Assembly (NCBI GenBank): GCA_041395725.1
Contig: JAWKZW010000001.1
Coordinates: forward strand, 2,604,001-2,668,000
Direction: 5' to 3'
Origin: Gammaproteobacteria bacterium
GTDB lineage: Bacteria; Pseudomonadota; Gammaproteobacteria; Pseudomonadales; Pseudohongiellaceae
Length of the DNA: 64,000 bases
This document shows, in pieces, positions 50,315 through 59,792 of the stretch. The stretch's first letter is position 1, and each line of letters starts with the position of its first letter. A model generated the notes under the pieces. It searched no databases. It worked only from the letters and a program-made list of their open reading frames with translations, and was not told the origin of the DNA. The translations under genes and the position numbers were made by a program.

Positions 50315-51478
50315 ATGAAAAGGATTGTATTGCCTATCGCCATTCTGGCCGGTTCGGCCGCCCTGGCGATATTACTTATCCGGAATCCGACTGAAATAGA
50401 AGAGACAGCCTCGGAGATTCAGCCAGTCTCGGTGCGGGTAGTGGAGGCGAGGCAGGGCACAGCCCAGCTTACGGTCCAGTCCCAGGGCAAGGTGCAGGCA
50501 GCTCAGCGGGTCAACCTGTCGGCTCCTGTCGCCGGTCCGGTAAGCTGGGTTTCGCCGGCCCTGGAACCGGGAGGCTTTATCGAGGCCGGTGCGCCGCTGC
50601 TGCGAATCGACCCAAGTGACTATGAAACCGCCGTTGCCAGAGCGCGGGCCAGCGTCCAGCAGGCAGAGGCGGAACACGCTTTTGCCGAGGATACGCTGCG
50701 TCGCACCCATGATCTGGCCGAGCGCAGTCTCGCCAGTCAGGCGCAATTACAGGATGCAGAGCGCTCTCTGTCGGTGGCAATGGCAAGGCTTGCCGATGCC
50801 CAGGCGACCCTGGGACAGGCGGAACTGGACCTGAATAGAACGGAACTGACTGCACCATTTACCGCGGTCATTGAAAGCAAGGGTGTGGAGCTGGGGCAGT
50901 TCGTCAACCGTGCTCAGGATGTGGCGGTGCTGTACGGCGCCGATATCGTGGAAGTTCGAGTGCCGCTGGCGATCCGCCAGCTGGGTTACCTGGCCATACC
51001 GCTGGGGCTGCGGGGCGAATTGGCGGACGCTGTCTCGCCGGAGGTCAGGCTGACGGGAATGTATGGTGGTGAGCAGCACCAGTGGCAGGGTCGTCTGGTG
51101 CGAGTCGAAGCCGCGATAGACCAGGACAGTAACTCGGTACAATCGATCATCCGGGTTAATCAGCCGAGCCGCTCCACCACGTCCGGTGAAACTTCCAGCA
51201 TACCTCTGCCTATCGGCCTGTACGTGCAGGCCGAAATCAGCGGGCGCGAGGTGGACAATGTGATCACTCTGCCCAGAAACGTGATCCGCAACAATAGCCA
51301 GGTGCTGGTCATTGACGGCGAAAACAAGATGTATTTCCGTGAGGTTGAGATACTGCGACTCGAGGAGAATAACGTGTTGATTTCAGCTGGCATAAGCCCG
51401 GGCGAGTTGATTTGCATTTCGCCGATACAGGCCGTCTATGACGGGATGGTTGTGCAACCGGTAAGAGAATTGATCTAG
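50315..51478 (+). CDS. RND efflux periplasmic adaptor (MFP/HlyD family)
   Basis: This 387-residue protein has an N-terminal membrane anchor (MKRIVLPIAILAGSAALAIL). The lipoyl/barrel-sandwich region contains GKVQAAQRVNLSAPVAGPVS. The coiled-coil hairpin (~95-170) has ASVQQAEAEHAFAEDTLRRT and AQLQDAERSLSVAMARLADA. A beta-barrel and a membrane-proximal domain end the protein. It links the RND pump to an outer-membrane channel, which is not encoded here. The pump gene follows after 137 bp. Confidence 0.88.
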   Translation: MKRIVLPIAILAGSAALAILLIRNPTEIEETASEIQPVSVRVVEARQGTAQLTVQSQGKVQAAQRVNLSAPVAGPVSWVSPALEPGGFIEAGAPLLRIDPSDYETAVARARASVQQAEAEHAFAEDTLRRTHDLAERSLASQAQLQDAERSLSVAMARLADAQATLGQAELDLNRTELTAPFTAVIESKGVELGQFVNRAQDVAVLYGADIVEVRVPLAIRQLGYLAIPLGLRGELADAVSPEVRLTGMYGGEQHQWQGRLVRVEAAIDQDSNSVQSIIRVNQPSRSTTSGETSSIPLPIGLYVQAEISGREVDNVITLPRNVIRNNSQVLVIDGENKMYFREVEILRLEENNVLISAGISPGELICISPIQAVYDGMVVQPVRELI

Positions 51479-51516
51479 GGAACCTCCGATTGATTACCAC
51501 AATGCTCTGCAGAAGC
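51477..51516 (+). repeat. Dispersed REP-like repeat, copy 5
   Basis: GGGAACCTCCGATTGATTAC followed by CACAATGCTCTGCAGAAGC starts at the adaptor stop codon. It lies inside the adaptor-pump operon and could shape mRNA processing between the two genes. Confidence 0.65.
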
Positions 51517-51615
51517 TGGCGGGGCATTTGCCGGCAGGCTGCTCGAACAGGGGGTGTACCCTGACGATACAAAACGAATTTCATCAACGAGACAACTGTA
51601 GTCAGGAGTAGTGGG

Positions 51616-54600
51616 TTGAGAACTATTATCAGCTGGTTTGTCAAAAACCCGGTCGCCACCAATCTGCTTATGTGGATATTTTTGGCGTCAGGTGTCATCG
51701 CTTATCTGAATCTCCACCAGGAGGAGTTTCCCAACGTGGATATGGGTATGATTCAGGTCAGCGTGCCTTATTTGGGCGCAACCCCTGATGAGTCCGAGTC
51801 TGCCGTCTGTCTGCGACTGGAAGAAGCCCTGGAAAGCGCTGAAAATATCGAGCGGATGACCAGCACCGCGCGGGAAGGTGGCTGTGACGCAACACTGGAG
51901 CTGGCAACCGGTGCCGAGCTGAACCGGGTACTCAACGATGTGAAGGGCAAGGTTGATGCGATCACCACCTTTCCGCTGGAAACCGAGAAGCCTATAGTCC
52001 GGGCCTTCAGCGCTACCGGCACGGTGCTTTCTCTGGCGCTCTCAGGTGATGTGAGTGACCTGCTTCTCAAGCGTTATGCCGAAGATATTCGCAATGACAT
52101 TCTCGATCTGGAAGGCATTTCCACCGTCAACGTTCAATACATCCGGCCTCTGGAAATTTCTGTTGAGGTATCAGAATTCACCCTGCGCCAGTATGGCCTG
52201 ACTCTCGATCAGATCGCCAGAGCCATTGACCAGGCATCTCTGGACCTGCCGGGTGGCACTATTAGAACTGACACAGGTGAAATTCTGCTGCGTACCAAGG
52301 GGCAGGTCTACCAGGGTGAGGAGTACGCCGATATCGTGGTGCGCAGTTTCGCCGACGGCTCCCAGCTGAGGCTTGGTGATATAGCCGATATCAGGGATGG
52401 TTTTCAGGAAGGCTATGTGGATGCCCGTATCAATGGCGAGAACGCGGCAATCATAGAAGTTTTGCGGGTCGGGGACGAGGACATCGTCTCTTCCGCCAAG
52501 CAGGTCCGCGCCTACTATCAGCAGGAGGTCAACACCCTGCCGCCGAACCTGTCCATGATTGTTATCAATGATGCCGCTATAGCCACCCAGGATCGTATCG
52601 GTACCGTGGCCGAGAATGCCTACACCGGCCTGCTGCTGGTGCTCATTATCCTGGCGCTGTTTCTGCGCTTCAAACTGGCCCTGTGGGTAGCCGCGGGTAT
52701 CCCTATAGCTATAGCCGGCGCCCTGAGTGTGTTCCCCTCCGTCGGGCTGTCGATCAGCTCCCTCACAGTGATGGGCTTTATCCTGGTGCTGGGAATTATA
52801 GTGGATGACGCTATCGTGGTCGGGGAGCGCATTCATGCCTGGGAACGCAAGGGTCTGCCTAAGGAAGAAGCCGCCATCGAGGGAACCCTGGAAGTTTCCA
52901 TTCCGGTGATTTTCGGTGTTCTCACTACCATTGCCGCCTTCCTGCCGATCCTGCTGTTGGAGGGGCCGATGGGCGCCTTTTTCAATGCCATCGGGGCAGT
53001 GGTGGTTTTCTGTCTGATAGCCAGCCTGATCGAATCCCAGTTGATCCTGCCCGGACACCTCGCCCATCGTCGCACCGAAGGGTATATGCTGGAAAAAACC
53101 CTGGTGGTTGAGTTCTGGCGTCGTATGCAGGGCAGTATCGCCAGCAGTATGGAACGCTTTGCCAAACACACTTATCGGGATGCGCTGGTCAAGGTTCTTG
53201 AATACCGCTACGCGACCTGGGCCACGGCAACTGGTGTAATTATTCTCACCCTGGCACTGCTGATGAGCGGGCGGGTGATTTTCCAGTTCATGCCCGGTGT
53301 GGAAGGTGACGTAATCTACGGCAGTATCCAGATGCCGGAGGGCGTTGCTGTCGATATTACCGAGGATGCTGCCAGACAATTGGAGCGGGCCGCTATCGAG
53401 CTGGCAGCCGAACTGGATGAAGAGCTGGTTGCGCTCAAGGCGTCAGGCATTGCACCGGCTACCACTGAGCGTGTCGTAGACAATGTCCTGACGGTGATAG
53501 GGCAGCGCGCGGCGCGGGGCGGACCGCCCACTGATGGCAGCGGTCCTGGCGGCAGTCATATTGCCGAAGTGGTCATGAACCTGACGCCTTTTTTCGATCG
53601 CGGAGAAATCAGCTCTGAGCTTATCAGGGACCGCTGGCGGGAAAAAGTGGGCACTATTCCCGACGCCCTTGAGCTTACTTTCGTATCCGACGTTTTCTCC
53701 GCCGGGGAAGCGATCAATTTCCGCCTCGAGGGTCGAAACGAGGAAGCGCTGCAGATTGCCGCGACCGAACTGCGAACCGAACTGGCCCGATACCCGGGTA
53801 TCTACGACATTTCTGATTCATTTCGCGCCGGCAAGCAGGAAGCTGTCATTCAGGTAAACGAAGCGGGTAAAAACCTGGGCCTTACCAACAATGAGGTGGC
53901 CACTCAGGTGCGTCAGGCTTTCTACGGGGCCGAAGCCCAGCGAATTCAGCGAGGTTCTGACGATATCAGAGTGATGGTGCGTTACCCGGAGATGGAACGA
54001 AAATCACTGGCGAGCCTGGAAGACCTTCTGATCCGCACCGTCTCTGGTGCCGAGGTGCCATTCTCCAGCATAGCGGATTTTTCCCTTGGTAATGGCTACT
54101 CCAGTATCAGGCGGGAGGACGGCAAACGGGTGATTACCGTGCGCGCCGATGTTGACCGGTCGGTTGTTGCGCCCGATGAGGTCAGGAACGAGTTGATCAG
54201 CAAGTTCCGTGACGATTGGTCCAATAACCTGAATGTGGATATAGTGATGGGCGGCGAAGGCGAGCAGCAGATGCGCTCGATGTCCGAGCTGTTTTCAACT
54301 TTCCCACTGGCGTTGATGATTATTTTTGCCTTGCTGGCAATCCCGTTGAAGTCCTACACCCAGCCCATGATTATCATGAGTGTCATCCCGTTTGGTGCCA
54401 TCGGTGCTATTCTGGGGCATTTCATCATGCGTGCCGACCTGGTGTTCTTTTCAATGCTGGGCATCATTGCACTCAGCGGCGTGGTCGTTAATGCGAGCCT
54501 GGTACTGGTCGTTAACATCAATCGGCTGCGTGCCAGGGGGTATGACATCGAACGGGCGGTAACGTCGGCTGGTATCATGCGTTTTCGTCCTATCTTCCTC

Positions 54601-54837
54601 ACCTCGGCCACGACCTTCTGTGGACTGGTGCCGTTGATGATTACCGCTAATCCGGCGACGTTCTTTATCGTGCCAATGGCTATCTCCCTGGCCTGGGGTG
54701 TCCTGTTTGCCACCCTGATCACGCTGTTTCTGGTTCCGGCTCTGTATCTCATTCTGCATGATCTGGTGGGTTACGGCGACGAGCTGGAGGAAAGCGAGGA
54801 TGAGCAAATGCCAGGCGAGCTGATCTACCAGGATTGA
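51616..54837 (+). CDS. RND efflux permease, HAE-1 type
   Basis: This 1073-residue protein starts at TTG 51616, with AGGAG seven bases upstream. It has 12 membrane helices in the RND pattern: helix 1 (SWFVKNPVATNLLMWIFLAS), two large periplasmic loops, and helices 2-6. Helix 4 carries the proton-relay Asp pair in FILVLGIIVDDAIVVGERIH. The second half repeats the layout (LSGVVVNASLVLVVNINRLR). It exports drugs or hydrophobic metabolites across both membranes by proton antiport, with the adaptor at 50315-51478. The substrate is unknown; possibly an organic acid if the GntR regulator controls it. Confidence 0.92.
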   Translation: MRTIISWFVKNPVATNLLMWIFLASGVIAYLNLHQEEFPNVDMGMIQVSVPYLGATPDESESAVCLRLEEALESAENIERMTSTAREGGCDATLELATGAELNRVLNDVKGKVDAITTFPLETEKPIVRAFSATGTVLSLALSGDVSDLLLKRYAEDIRNDILDLEGISTVNVQYIRPLEISVEVSEFTLRQYGLTLDQIARAIDQASLDLPGGTIRTDTGEILLRTKGQVYQGEEYADIVVRSFADGSQLRLGDIADIRDGFQEGYVDARINGENAAIIEVLRVGDEDIVSSAKQVRAYYQQEVNTLPPNLSMIVINDAAIATQDRIGTVAENAYTGLLLVLIILALFLRFKLALWVAAGIPIAIAGALSVFPSVGLSISSLTVMGFILVLGIIVDDAIVVGERIHAWERKGLPKEEAAIEGTLEVSIPVIFGVLTTIAAFLPILLLEGPMGAFFNAIGAVVVFCLIASLIESQLILPGHLAHRRTEGYMLEKTLVVEFWRRMQGSIASSMERFAKHTYRDALVKVLEYRYATWATATGVIILTLALLMSGRVIFQFMPGVEGDVIYGSIQMPEGVAVDITEDAARQLERAAIELAAELDEELVALKASGIAPATTERVVDNVLTVIGQRAARGGPPTDGSGPGGSHIAEVVMNLTPFFDRGEISSELIRDRWREKVGTIPDALELTFVSDVFSAGEAINFRLEGRNEEALQIAATELRTELARYPGIYDISDSFRAGKQEAVIQVNEAGKNLGLTNNEVATQVRQAFYGAEAQRIQRGSDDIRVMVRYPEMERKSLASLEDLLIRTVSGAEVPFSSIADFSLGNGYSSIRREDGKRVITVRADVDRSVVAPDEVRNELISKFRDDWSNNLNVDIVMGGEGEQQMRSMSELFSTFPLALMIIFALLAIPLKSYTQPMIIMSVIPFGAIGAILGHFIMRADLVFFSMLGIIALSGVVVNASLVLVVNINRLRARGYDIERAVTSAGIMRFRPIFLTSATTFCGLVPLMITANPATFFIVPMAISLAWGVLFATLITLFLVPALYLILHDLVGYGDELEESEDEQMPGELIYQD

Positions 54838-55210
54838 TAGCAGGCCCGGGTTTGCGGAAGGTTGATCGCCAGGCCAGGATCTCCGGTCTCAATCGGAGGT
54901 TCTGGCCCCACTGATGGCGATTCCCGGTGCGGGCTCACTGCCGTTCCGCTACTGCTGGCCCCAGCCACACCGTTCCAGATTCCTCCCTGTTTTGCTATCC
55001 CGTTCTGCGGCTGTAACCGGTCCGGCCTCCAACAGCCTGCCTTGCCAGACACTTCCCTTTCCGTACGCATTCCAGAACTCGCTTCCTGCGATTCGAGCGC
55101 CTCAGGTCAACCGCCCCAGGGGTAACGCGTTCTAATAGCCTGAGAGTCCCTGGGAAATTCCGCCCGGGGAGGGTGATCAACCAATGGTGATCAGACAATG
55201 GAGGTAGCCC
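54838..55210. other. Gene-free stretch
   Basis: About 370 bp without a supported gene. A small stem (CTCCG...CGGAG, about 54880-54898) follows the pump gene without a T-run. Otherwise nothing recognised. Confidence 0.3.
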
Positions 55211-55768
55211 ATGAAAGGGTTTGCAAGGTTGAGCGAAGTGAAGGGCACGAAAGTATTTCTGGCAGCAGTAGTGGTGGCAGTCAGTCTGCCGGCGTCCGTT
55301 ATGGCGCAGGATGAGGCGGTTGATCAGCAACAGGCAGAGCGCCAGGCAAGAAGGCTGGAGATGCGCGAGGAACGCCGCCAGCGTGTGGAGCAGCGGCGGG
55401 AGGAATTTGCTGATCTGAGCGAGGAGGAGATTGCCGAGCGAAGGGAAGTGACCCGGGAGCGCACCGCCGAACGTCGGGCGCTAATAGAGCAGCGGCGCGA
55501 GGAATTTGCCAACCTGTCAGACGAAGAGCGCGAAGTCGCGCGCGAACAGCGCCGGGAAATGCAGGCGCAAAGGCAGGCGATTCAAGCGCAGCGCCGGCAG
55601 GAGTTCGAGGCGATGACGCCCGAGGAGAAAGAGGCGCGCCGCTCGGAACTGCAGGCGCGCCGCTCGGAGCTTCAGCAACGCCTGGGTGACCTCGATCCGG
55701 AACAGCGTCAGGCCATCCGCGAGCGGCGCGATGGTCGACCCACGCGGCCTCGCGGCGGATCACGTTAA
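55211..55768 (+). CDS. Exported coiled-coil protein with three internal repeats
   Basis: This 185-residue protein has a signal peptide, VFLAAVVVAVSLPASVMAQD. The rest is highly charged helix. It contains three repeats of about 36 residues, each with a QRREEFADLSEEE-like core: QRREEFADLSEEE, QRREEFANLSDEE and QRRQEFEAMTPEE. The C-terminal end is Arg/Pro/Gly-rich. This resembles periplasmic DUF3106-type helical proteins. Function unknown; perhaps an envelope-stress or metal-binding chaperone of Spy/CpxP-like shape. Inference only. Confidence 0.65.
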   Translation: MKGFARLSEVKGTKVFLAAVVVAVSLPASVMAQDEAVDQQQAERQARRLEMREERRQRVEQRREEFADLSEEEIAERREVTRERTAERRALIEQRREEFANLSDEEREVAREQRREMQAQRQAIQAQRRQEFEAMTPEEKEARRSELQARRSELQQRLGDLDPEQRQAIRERRDGRPTRPRGGSR

Positions 55769-55867
55769 GGAACCTCTTCTGCAGCCCGTGATGCGGCGAT
55801 CGCCGCTCCGGGCGCAACATTGTATCCGGCCAGGCCTGTAGCAGAGCCTGGCTGACCGATACAGGCC

Positions 55868-56467
55868 CTAAGGAGCGACCTGACCCTGCTCCAGGGTCCA
55901 GTCGATGAGTTCGTCAGCCAGCTGATTGGCCGCAGCACCCATGGCGCTGACGGCTTCCTCCACACCCAGGGATGCCATGCCGTGGCGGGCTTCGAACCGT
56001 TTACTGGCGATAATGCTGCGATCCATCGGGTTTATCAGAAGCGCATCGTACCGAATGACCGCTGCGGGTCGATCGTCGGTATGCTCGACCTGAAAAGCGC
56101 GCAGTATGCCCCCCAGTTCGAGGCTGGACTGCAGGCCCTCGCTGGCTGCGCTCAGGCCGCTTACGCGGCCATCACGCCAGTAGGCATCCAACAGCCAGTC
56201 ACGCCACAGCAGCGCAGTGGGTGCCGCCAGACGCATGCCTGGGAACGCCTGAAAGCGGTTGCCGGCTGTCATTATCAACAGACGATTACCACTCAGCGCT
56301 TCGCTGGTTATCGGGCTGTCGATACGCATGGCTGGCAGACGTGGCCCCCTCGTTGCCGCTTGTTGTTGTGAGGGTGGTAACTGATACAGGTCGACCGGTT
56401 CCTGAACAGGCAGAACGTTACAGCCAAGCAGGAATGCCGCGGCCATCAATACTGGCAGTCTGATCAT
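55868..56467 (-). CDS. ABC-type transport auxiliary lipoprotein (PqiC-like)
   Basis: This 199-residue protein has a lipobox signal, MIRLPVLMAAAFLLGCNVLP (Cys ~16). The body reads VDLYQLPPSQQQ, then RLPAMRIDSPITSEALSGNR, then TAPTALLWRDWLLDAYWRDG-type sequence, matching the ABC transport auxiliary/PqiC-like lipoprotein family. It is the last gene of the Mla-type operon and overlaps the MlaD gene by 4 bp. It probably sits in the outer membrane as the far end of a lipid-transport bridge. Confidence 0.82.
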   Translation of the reverse strand: MIRLPVLMAAAFLLGCNVLPVQEPVDLYQLPPSQQQAATRGPRLPAMRIDSPITSEALSGNRLLIMTAGNRFQAFPGMRLAAPTALLWRDWLLDAYWRDGRVSGLSAASEGLQSSLELGGILRAFQVEHTDDRPAAVIRYDALLINPMDRSIIASKRFEARHGMASLGVEEAVSAMGAAANQLADELIDWTLEQGQVAP

Positions 56468-57378
56468 GGTCGAAATTCCCTGACATTATCGTTACCCAGG
56501 ACAAAATTGGCCGGGTCGTCGGCAAGCCGTCGGGTCATGTTGTCTATGTTGCTTAAGATACTGCGCAGATCCCGCATCGCCGGGCCAAGTTCTGCAAAGC
56601 CCTGCAGTCCCGATGACACGGCCGGCGAGCTTTCCGCCAGCAGATTGTTCAATTGCTGACTGGTATTCTGCAGATCCGTCACGGCAGCCAGCACGCCTTC
56701 AAGCACCGGTTCGTCAAAGCGCCTCAGTTGCTGATCTGCCCGGGCTAACAGGCTGTTCAGCGCGTTGCTGCTTTGGGCGAACCCCTCGAGTCCGTCCCGC
56801 AGCGCCTGCTGTTCGGCTGCAAGGCTTGCGGTAACCACTTCGACATTGTCGAGCACACGGGAGACCCGTGTGGCATTTTCGTCAGAAAACAGCTGATTGG
56901 CGCGATCGAGGAGTGTTGAGGCACTGACCAGCAATTCTTCGCTGGTGAGGCGCAGTTGCGAAAGAGAGGAGGGCGTGGCTTCGATAACCGGAATACCTTC
57001 GCTGGCGGTCAGGCGTGGACTCTCGGGCAGTCCCTCGCTGAGATCAATAGCGGACGCCCCCGTGATATTCAACAGGGTGCGCCGTGCAACGGTGTCCACC
57101 TTGACCGGAGCTGCCGCGGAGACCTGAATTCTGGCCCGCACAATGCGTGGATCGAGAGGGTCTAGAGTCAGCTGTTGGACTTCGCCGACGCGAATACCGC
57201 TGTACTGGACCGGGCTGCCGACAGCTAAGCCGGACACCGCCTCGCGGAACAGTACGTCGTAGGTGTAGACGTCGGTATCAGATCGGGCCCCCGACATCCA
57301 TAGAGAGAACAGCAGGGCGGCGGCACTTGCCAGGATGGTGAACAGGCCGACCAGAATGTAATGCGCGCGTGTTTCCAT
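56464..57378 (-). CDS. MCE-domain (MlaD-like) lipid transport protein
   Basis: This 304-residue protein has one N-terminal membrane helix (HYILVGLFTILASAAALLFS). The MCE domain follows (~40-125: YDVLFREAVSGLAVGSPVQY, GIRVGEVQQLTLDPLDPRIV). A long helical needle-like region (~150-290) carries many Leu/Gln heptads. MCE hexamers conduct phospholipids across the periplasm. It lies between the ATPase (60 bp upstream) and the lipoprotein (4-bp overlap). Confidence 0.87.
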   Translation of the reverse strand: METRAHYILVGLFTILASAAALLFSLWMSGARSDTDVYTYDVLFREAVSGLAVGSPVQYSGIRVGEVQQLTLDPLDPRIVRARIQVSAAAPVKVDTVARRTLLNITGASAIDLSEGLPESPRLTASEGIPVIEATPSSLSQLRLTSEELLVSASTLLDRANQLFSDENATRVSRVLDNVEVVTASLAAEQQALRDGLEGFAQSSNALNSLLARADQQLRRFDEPVLEGVLAAVTDLQNTSQQLNNLLAESSPAVSSGLQGFAELGPAMRDLRSILSNIDNMTRRLADDPANFVLGNDNVREFRP

Positions 57379-57438
57379 AAGGTCTCTATCGATTAAAAAG
57401 TCTCGGCTGACTCAGGTCTGGTTGGCTCAGGATGGCTG

Positions 57439-58215
57439 TCAGTCAGGGGCGGTCAGGTCGAGATCCCCGGCGTGGGCGGCTGCCCGGCCTCGCGGGCCAT
57501 GGAAGTATTCTTTAATCCAGTCATCTTCAACATCGGCCACCACGGCAATCGTGTCTGCCACCAGTACTTTCTTCTGTGACAACACGGCTACGCGATCACA
57601 GGCGGTGTATAGGGTATCAAGATCATGGGTAATCAGAAACACGGTCAACTGAAACGCGTCCCGCAGCGTCATCAGCAGTTTGTCGAAGGCGGCAGCGCCG
57701 ATCGGATCGAGGCCGGCGGTCGGTTCATCGAGAAACAGTATCTCCGGATCAAGCGCCAGCGCCCTGGCCAGTGCCGCGCGCTTGATCATGCCGCCAGACA
57801 GGTCGGCGGGGTAGAGCTCTGCGGCATGGGCTGGTAATCCCGTCAAGGCCAGTTTCATGCGGGCAATCCGGTTGGCGTGTGGTCGGCTGAGGTCGGCAAG
57901 CTCTATGAGCGGCAGGGCGACATTCTCCAGCACCGACAAGGAGGAGAACAATGCCCCCCGTTGAAAGAGTACGCCGATGTTGCGCTCGATCCCTGCCTCC
58001 CGGCCGAGAATTTCTACCTCCCCGGCATCAGGTTTGCGCAGTCCTGCTATTGAGCGCAGCATCACCGATTTGCCGCTGCCGGAGCCCCCGACCACCCCAA
58101 GAATCTCGCCGCGATACACGTCCAGGTCCAGATTCTCATGGACCACATTGCTGCCGAACCGGTTGCAGAGCCCCCGCACCCGGATCACGGTATCTCGCGA
58201 CAGGGAGCTGGTCAC
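57439..58215 (-). CDS. ABC transporter ATPase, MlaF-like
   Basis: This 258-residue protein has Walker A in VVGGSGSGKSVMLRSIAGL, signature SGGMIKRAALARALALDP and Walker B EILFLDEPTAGLDPIGAAAF. The switch His is in FLITHDLDTL. 'GGMIKR' rather than 'GGQ' is typical of MlaF-type proteins. It powers the lipid transporter together with the permease gene, which overlaps its start by 4 bp. Confidence 0.9.
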   Translation of the reverse strand: MTSSLSRDTVIRVRGLCNRFGSNVVHENLDLDVYRGEILGVVGGSGSGKSVMLRSIAGLRKPDAGEVEILGREAGIERNIGVLFQRGALFSSLSVLENVALPLIELADLSRPHANRIARMKLALTGLPAHAAELYPADLSGGMIKRAALARALALDPEILFLDEPTAGLDPIGAAAFDKLLMTLRDAFQLTVFLITHDLDTLYTACDRVAVLSQKKVLVADTIAVVADVEDDWIKEYFHGPRGRAAAHAGDLDLTAPD

Positions 58216-59324
58216 CAGTTCATTTCCATAAAGTACATGGCGGCCAGTGCGTCGAGAAAGATAACCGCAAAGATGGATTGCACGACACTGCTTGTCGTGT
58301 GCTCTCCAACCGATTGGGCGCTGCCTTCTACCTTGAAACCTTCCAGGCAGCCGATCAGCGCGATGACGATGGCAAAGAAGGGAGCCTTGGCAAGGCCCAG
58401 CAGTAGATGCCGCAGGGGGATTTCCTGGATAATACCGATGTAGCGGGCCAGGGAAATATCGAGAGTCGTCGTGGCCACTGCCGCACCGCCTGCCATGCCG
58501 GCAATAATAGCCAGGAATGTGAGTAAGGGCAGAACCAGCAGCAATGCCAGCAATCGAGGCAGGATCAGGAGCTCCATCGGGTCCAGTTGCTGGACCTTCA
58601 GCGCATCCAGTTCCTCGTTTATTTTCATCGACCCGATCTGCGCAGTGAACGCACTGGCGGTGCGTCCGGCCAGTAGAATGGCTGCCAGTAACACGCCAAG
58701 TTCCCGCATGAAGGCGTAGGCAACCAGATCAACCGTGTAGACGGTGGCGCCAAACTGGCGCAGTACCGTTGCACCAAGAAAAGCCACGACAGCGCCGACC
58801 AGAAAATTTAACAACAGCACAATGGGCACGGCGTTCAGACCGGTCTGGTGCATCTGTGCAATAAGTGCCGTCAGGCGCCAGCGGGTGGGAATGAAAAGTA
58901 GTTTTATCCCGGTAGCCAGCGCCTGCCCCAGAAATCCAAGAAAGAGTAAAACCTGGCGCCAGCCGCTCAATACCTCCGCGCCGAGACGGGCCAGACCGTC
59001 TCCCGGCCGCCAGGCTGGTGATTCAGCGCCAGCCTGTTGCATCTGTAGCGCTGTTGCAACGGCCATCAGCAGGGCCTTGCGCTCGGCTGACAGGCCGATC
59101 GCCAGTGGTGTGAGTGTGCCAAGCTTTTCAGCACCCAGCAGATTGACCAGCACGGCAGCACCGGCTGTATCGATAGAAGTCAGATTGCTGGCATCCAGCG
59201 ACGAGACTGGTGCCTGCAGGGGGTAGGCCGCGGCTGCTAGCAATTCGTAGTTCGGCAGTGTCCAGTCCCCGTGCAGGATGAGGCAGGTTGCGGGTTCAGT
59301 TTCTAAGGTGAAAGACGCGCTCAT
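58212..59324 (-). CDS. MlaE-like permease with N-terminal STAS domain
   Basis: This has about 370 residues; start at 59324 (MSASFTLETEPATCLILHGD), with a longer frame to 59345 possible. Residues 1-110 form a STAS domain (VSSLDASNLTSIDTAGAAVL). The rest is the MlaE permease core: LLLNFLVGAVVAFLGATVLR, MRELGVLLAAILLAGRTASA and QIGSMKINEELDALKV. In E. coli the STAS part is the separate protein MlaB; here it is fused. First gene of the four-gene operon. Confidence 0.88.
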   Translation of the reverse strand: MSASFTLETEPATCLILHGDWTLPNYELLAAAAYPLQAPVSSLDASNLTSIDTAGAAVLVNLLGAEKLGTLTPLAIGLSAERKALLMAVATALQMQQAGAESPAWRPGDGLARLGAEVLSGWRQVLLFLGFLGQALATGIKLLFIPTRWRLTALIAQMHQTGLNAVPIVLLLNFLVGAVVAFLGATVLRQFGATVYTVDLVAYAFMRELGVLLAAILLAGRTASAFTAQIGSMKINEELDALKVQQLDPMELLILPRLLALLLVLPLLTFLAIIAGMAGGAAVATTTLDISLARYIGIIQEIPLRHLLLGLAKAPFFAIVIALIGCLEGFKVEGSAQSVGEHTTSSVVQSIFAVIFLDALAAMYFMEMNW

Positions 59325-59792
59325 CGACGGGCCCGTGAAAGACATCGCAAACAGTGAGCCAGGAGTGTAACACCACAGCTGTGTTCAGACGTAAACAGAA
59401 TCGCCGGGTCAAAACAGCCATACCAGGTTTGGGGCTGACGGAATCTGTAAGAGATGGCAGTGCTTCCGAGGGTGGTTTCAAGACCGCGCGTTGTGCTCCC
59501 GCCCTTAATAACCAACTTAAATACTAGGAATTAATATCAGTCAGGTAGCGTCTGTCGCTTGAGAGGTTTTCTGGTGGGGGGTGCCGTAACGTGCTCTTAT
59601 AATGAAGCATGTGGGAATGTTTGAGATCCGCTGAGGGCTGTCTGTGGCCTGGCTGGGAGAAATTAGTGATAGAAAACAAGTATCACGAAAACTATAAAAA
59701 TCGATATCACCTATCGTTAAAAGTCACTAGACTCGTTCGCACTGTTAACTGAATCGATCTATCAATGCAAGATTAACCAAGGTGAAGTAATT
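59325..59792. other. Divergent regulatory region
   Basis: About 470 bp between the Mla-type operon and the carbonic anhydrase gene, AT-rich from 59500 on. TATCAC occurs twice (about 59680 and 59706), and several TATCG words follow. They may be regulator sites, but no inverted repeat of convincing quality was found. Confidence 0.3.

Noticed and set aside
52171..53379. 402-residue frame antisense to the RND pump
   Set aside because: His/Gln-rich composition typical of a shadow frame in GC-rich DNA; the sense-strand pump is unambiguous.
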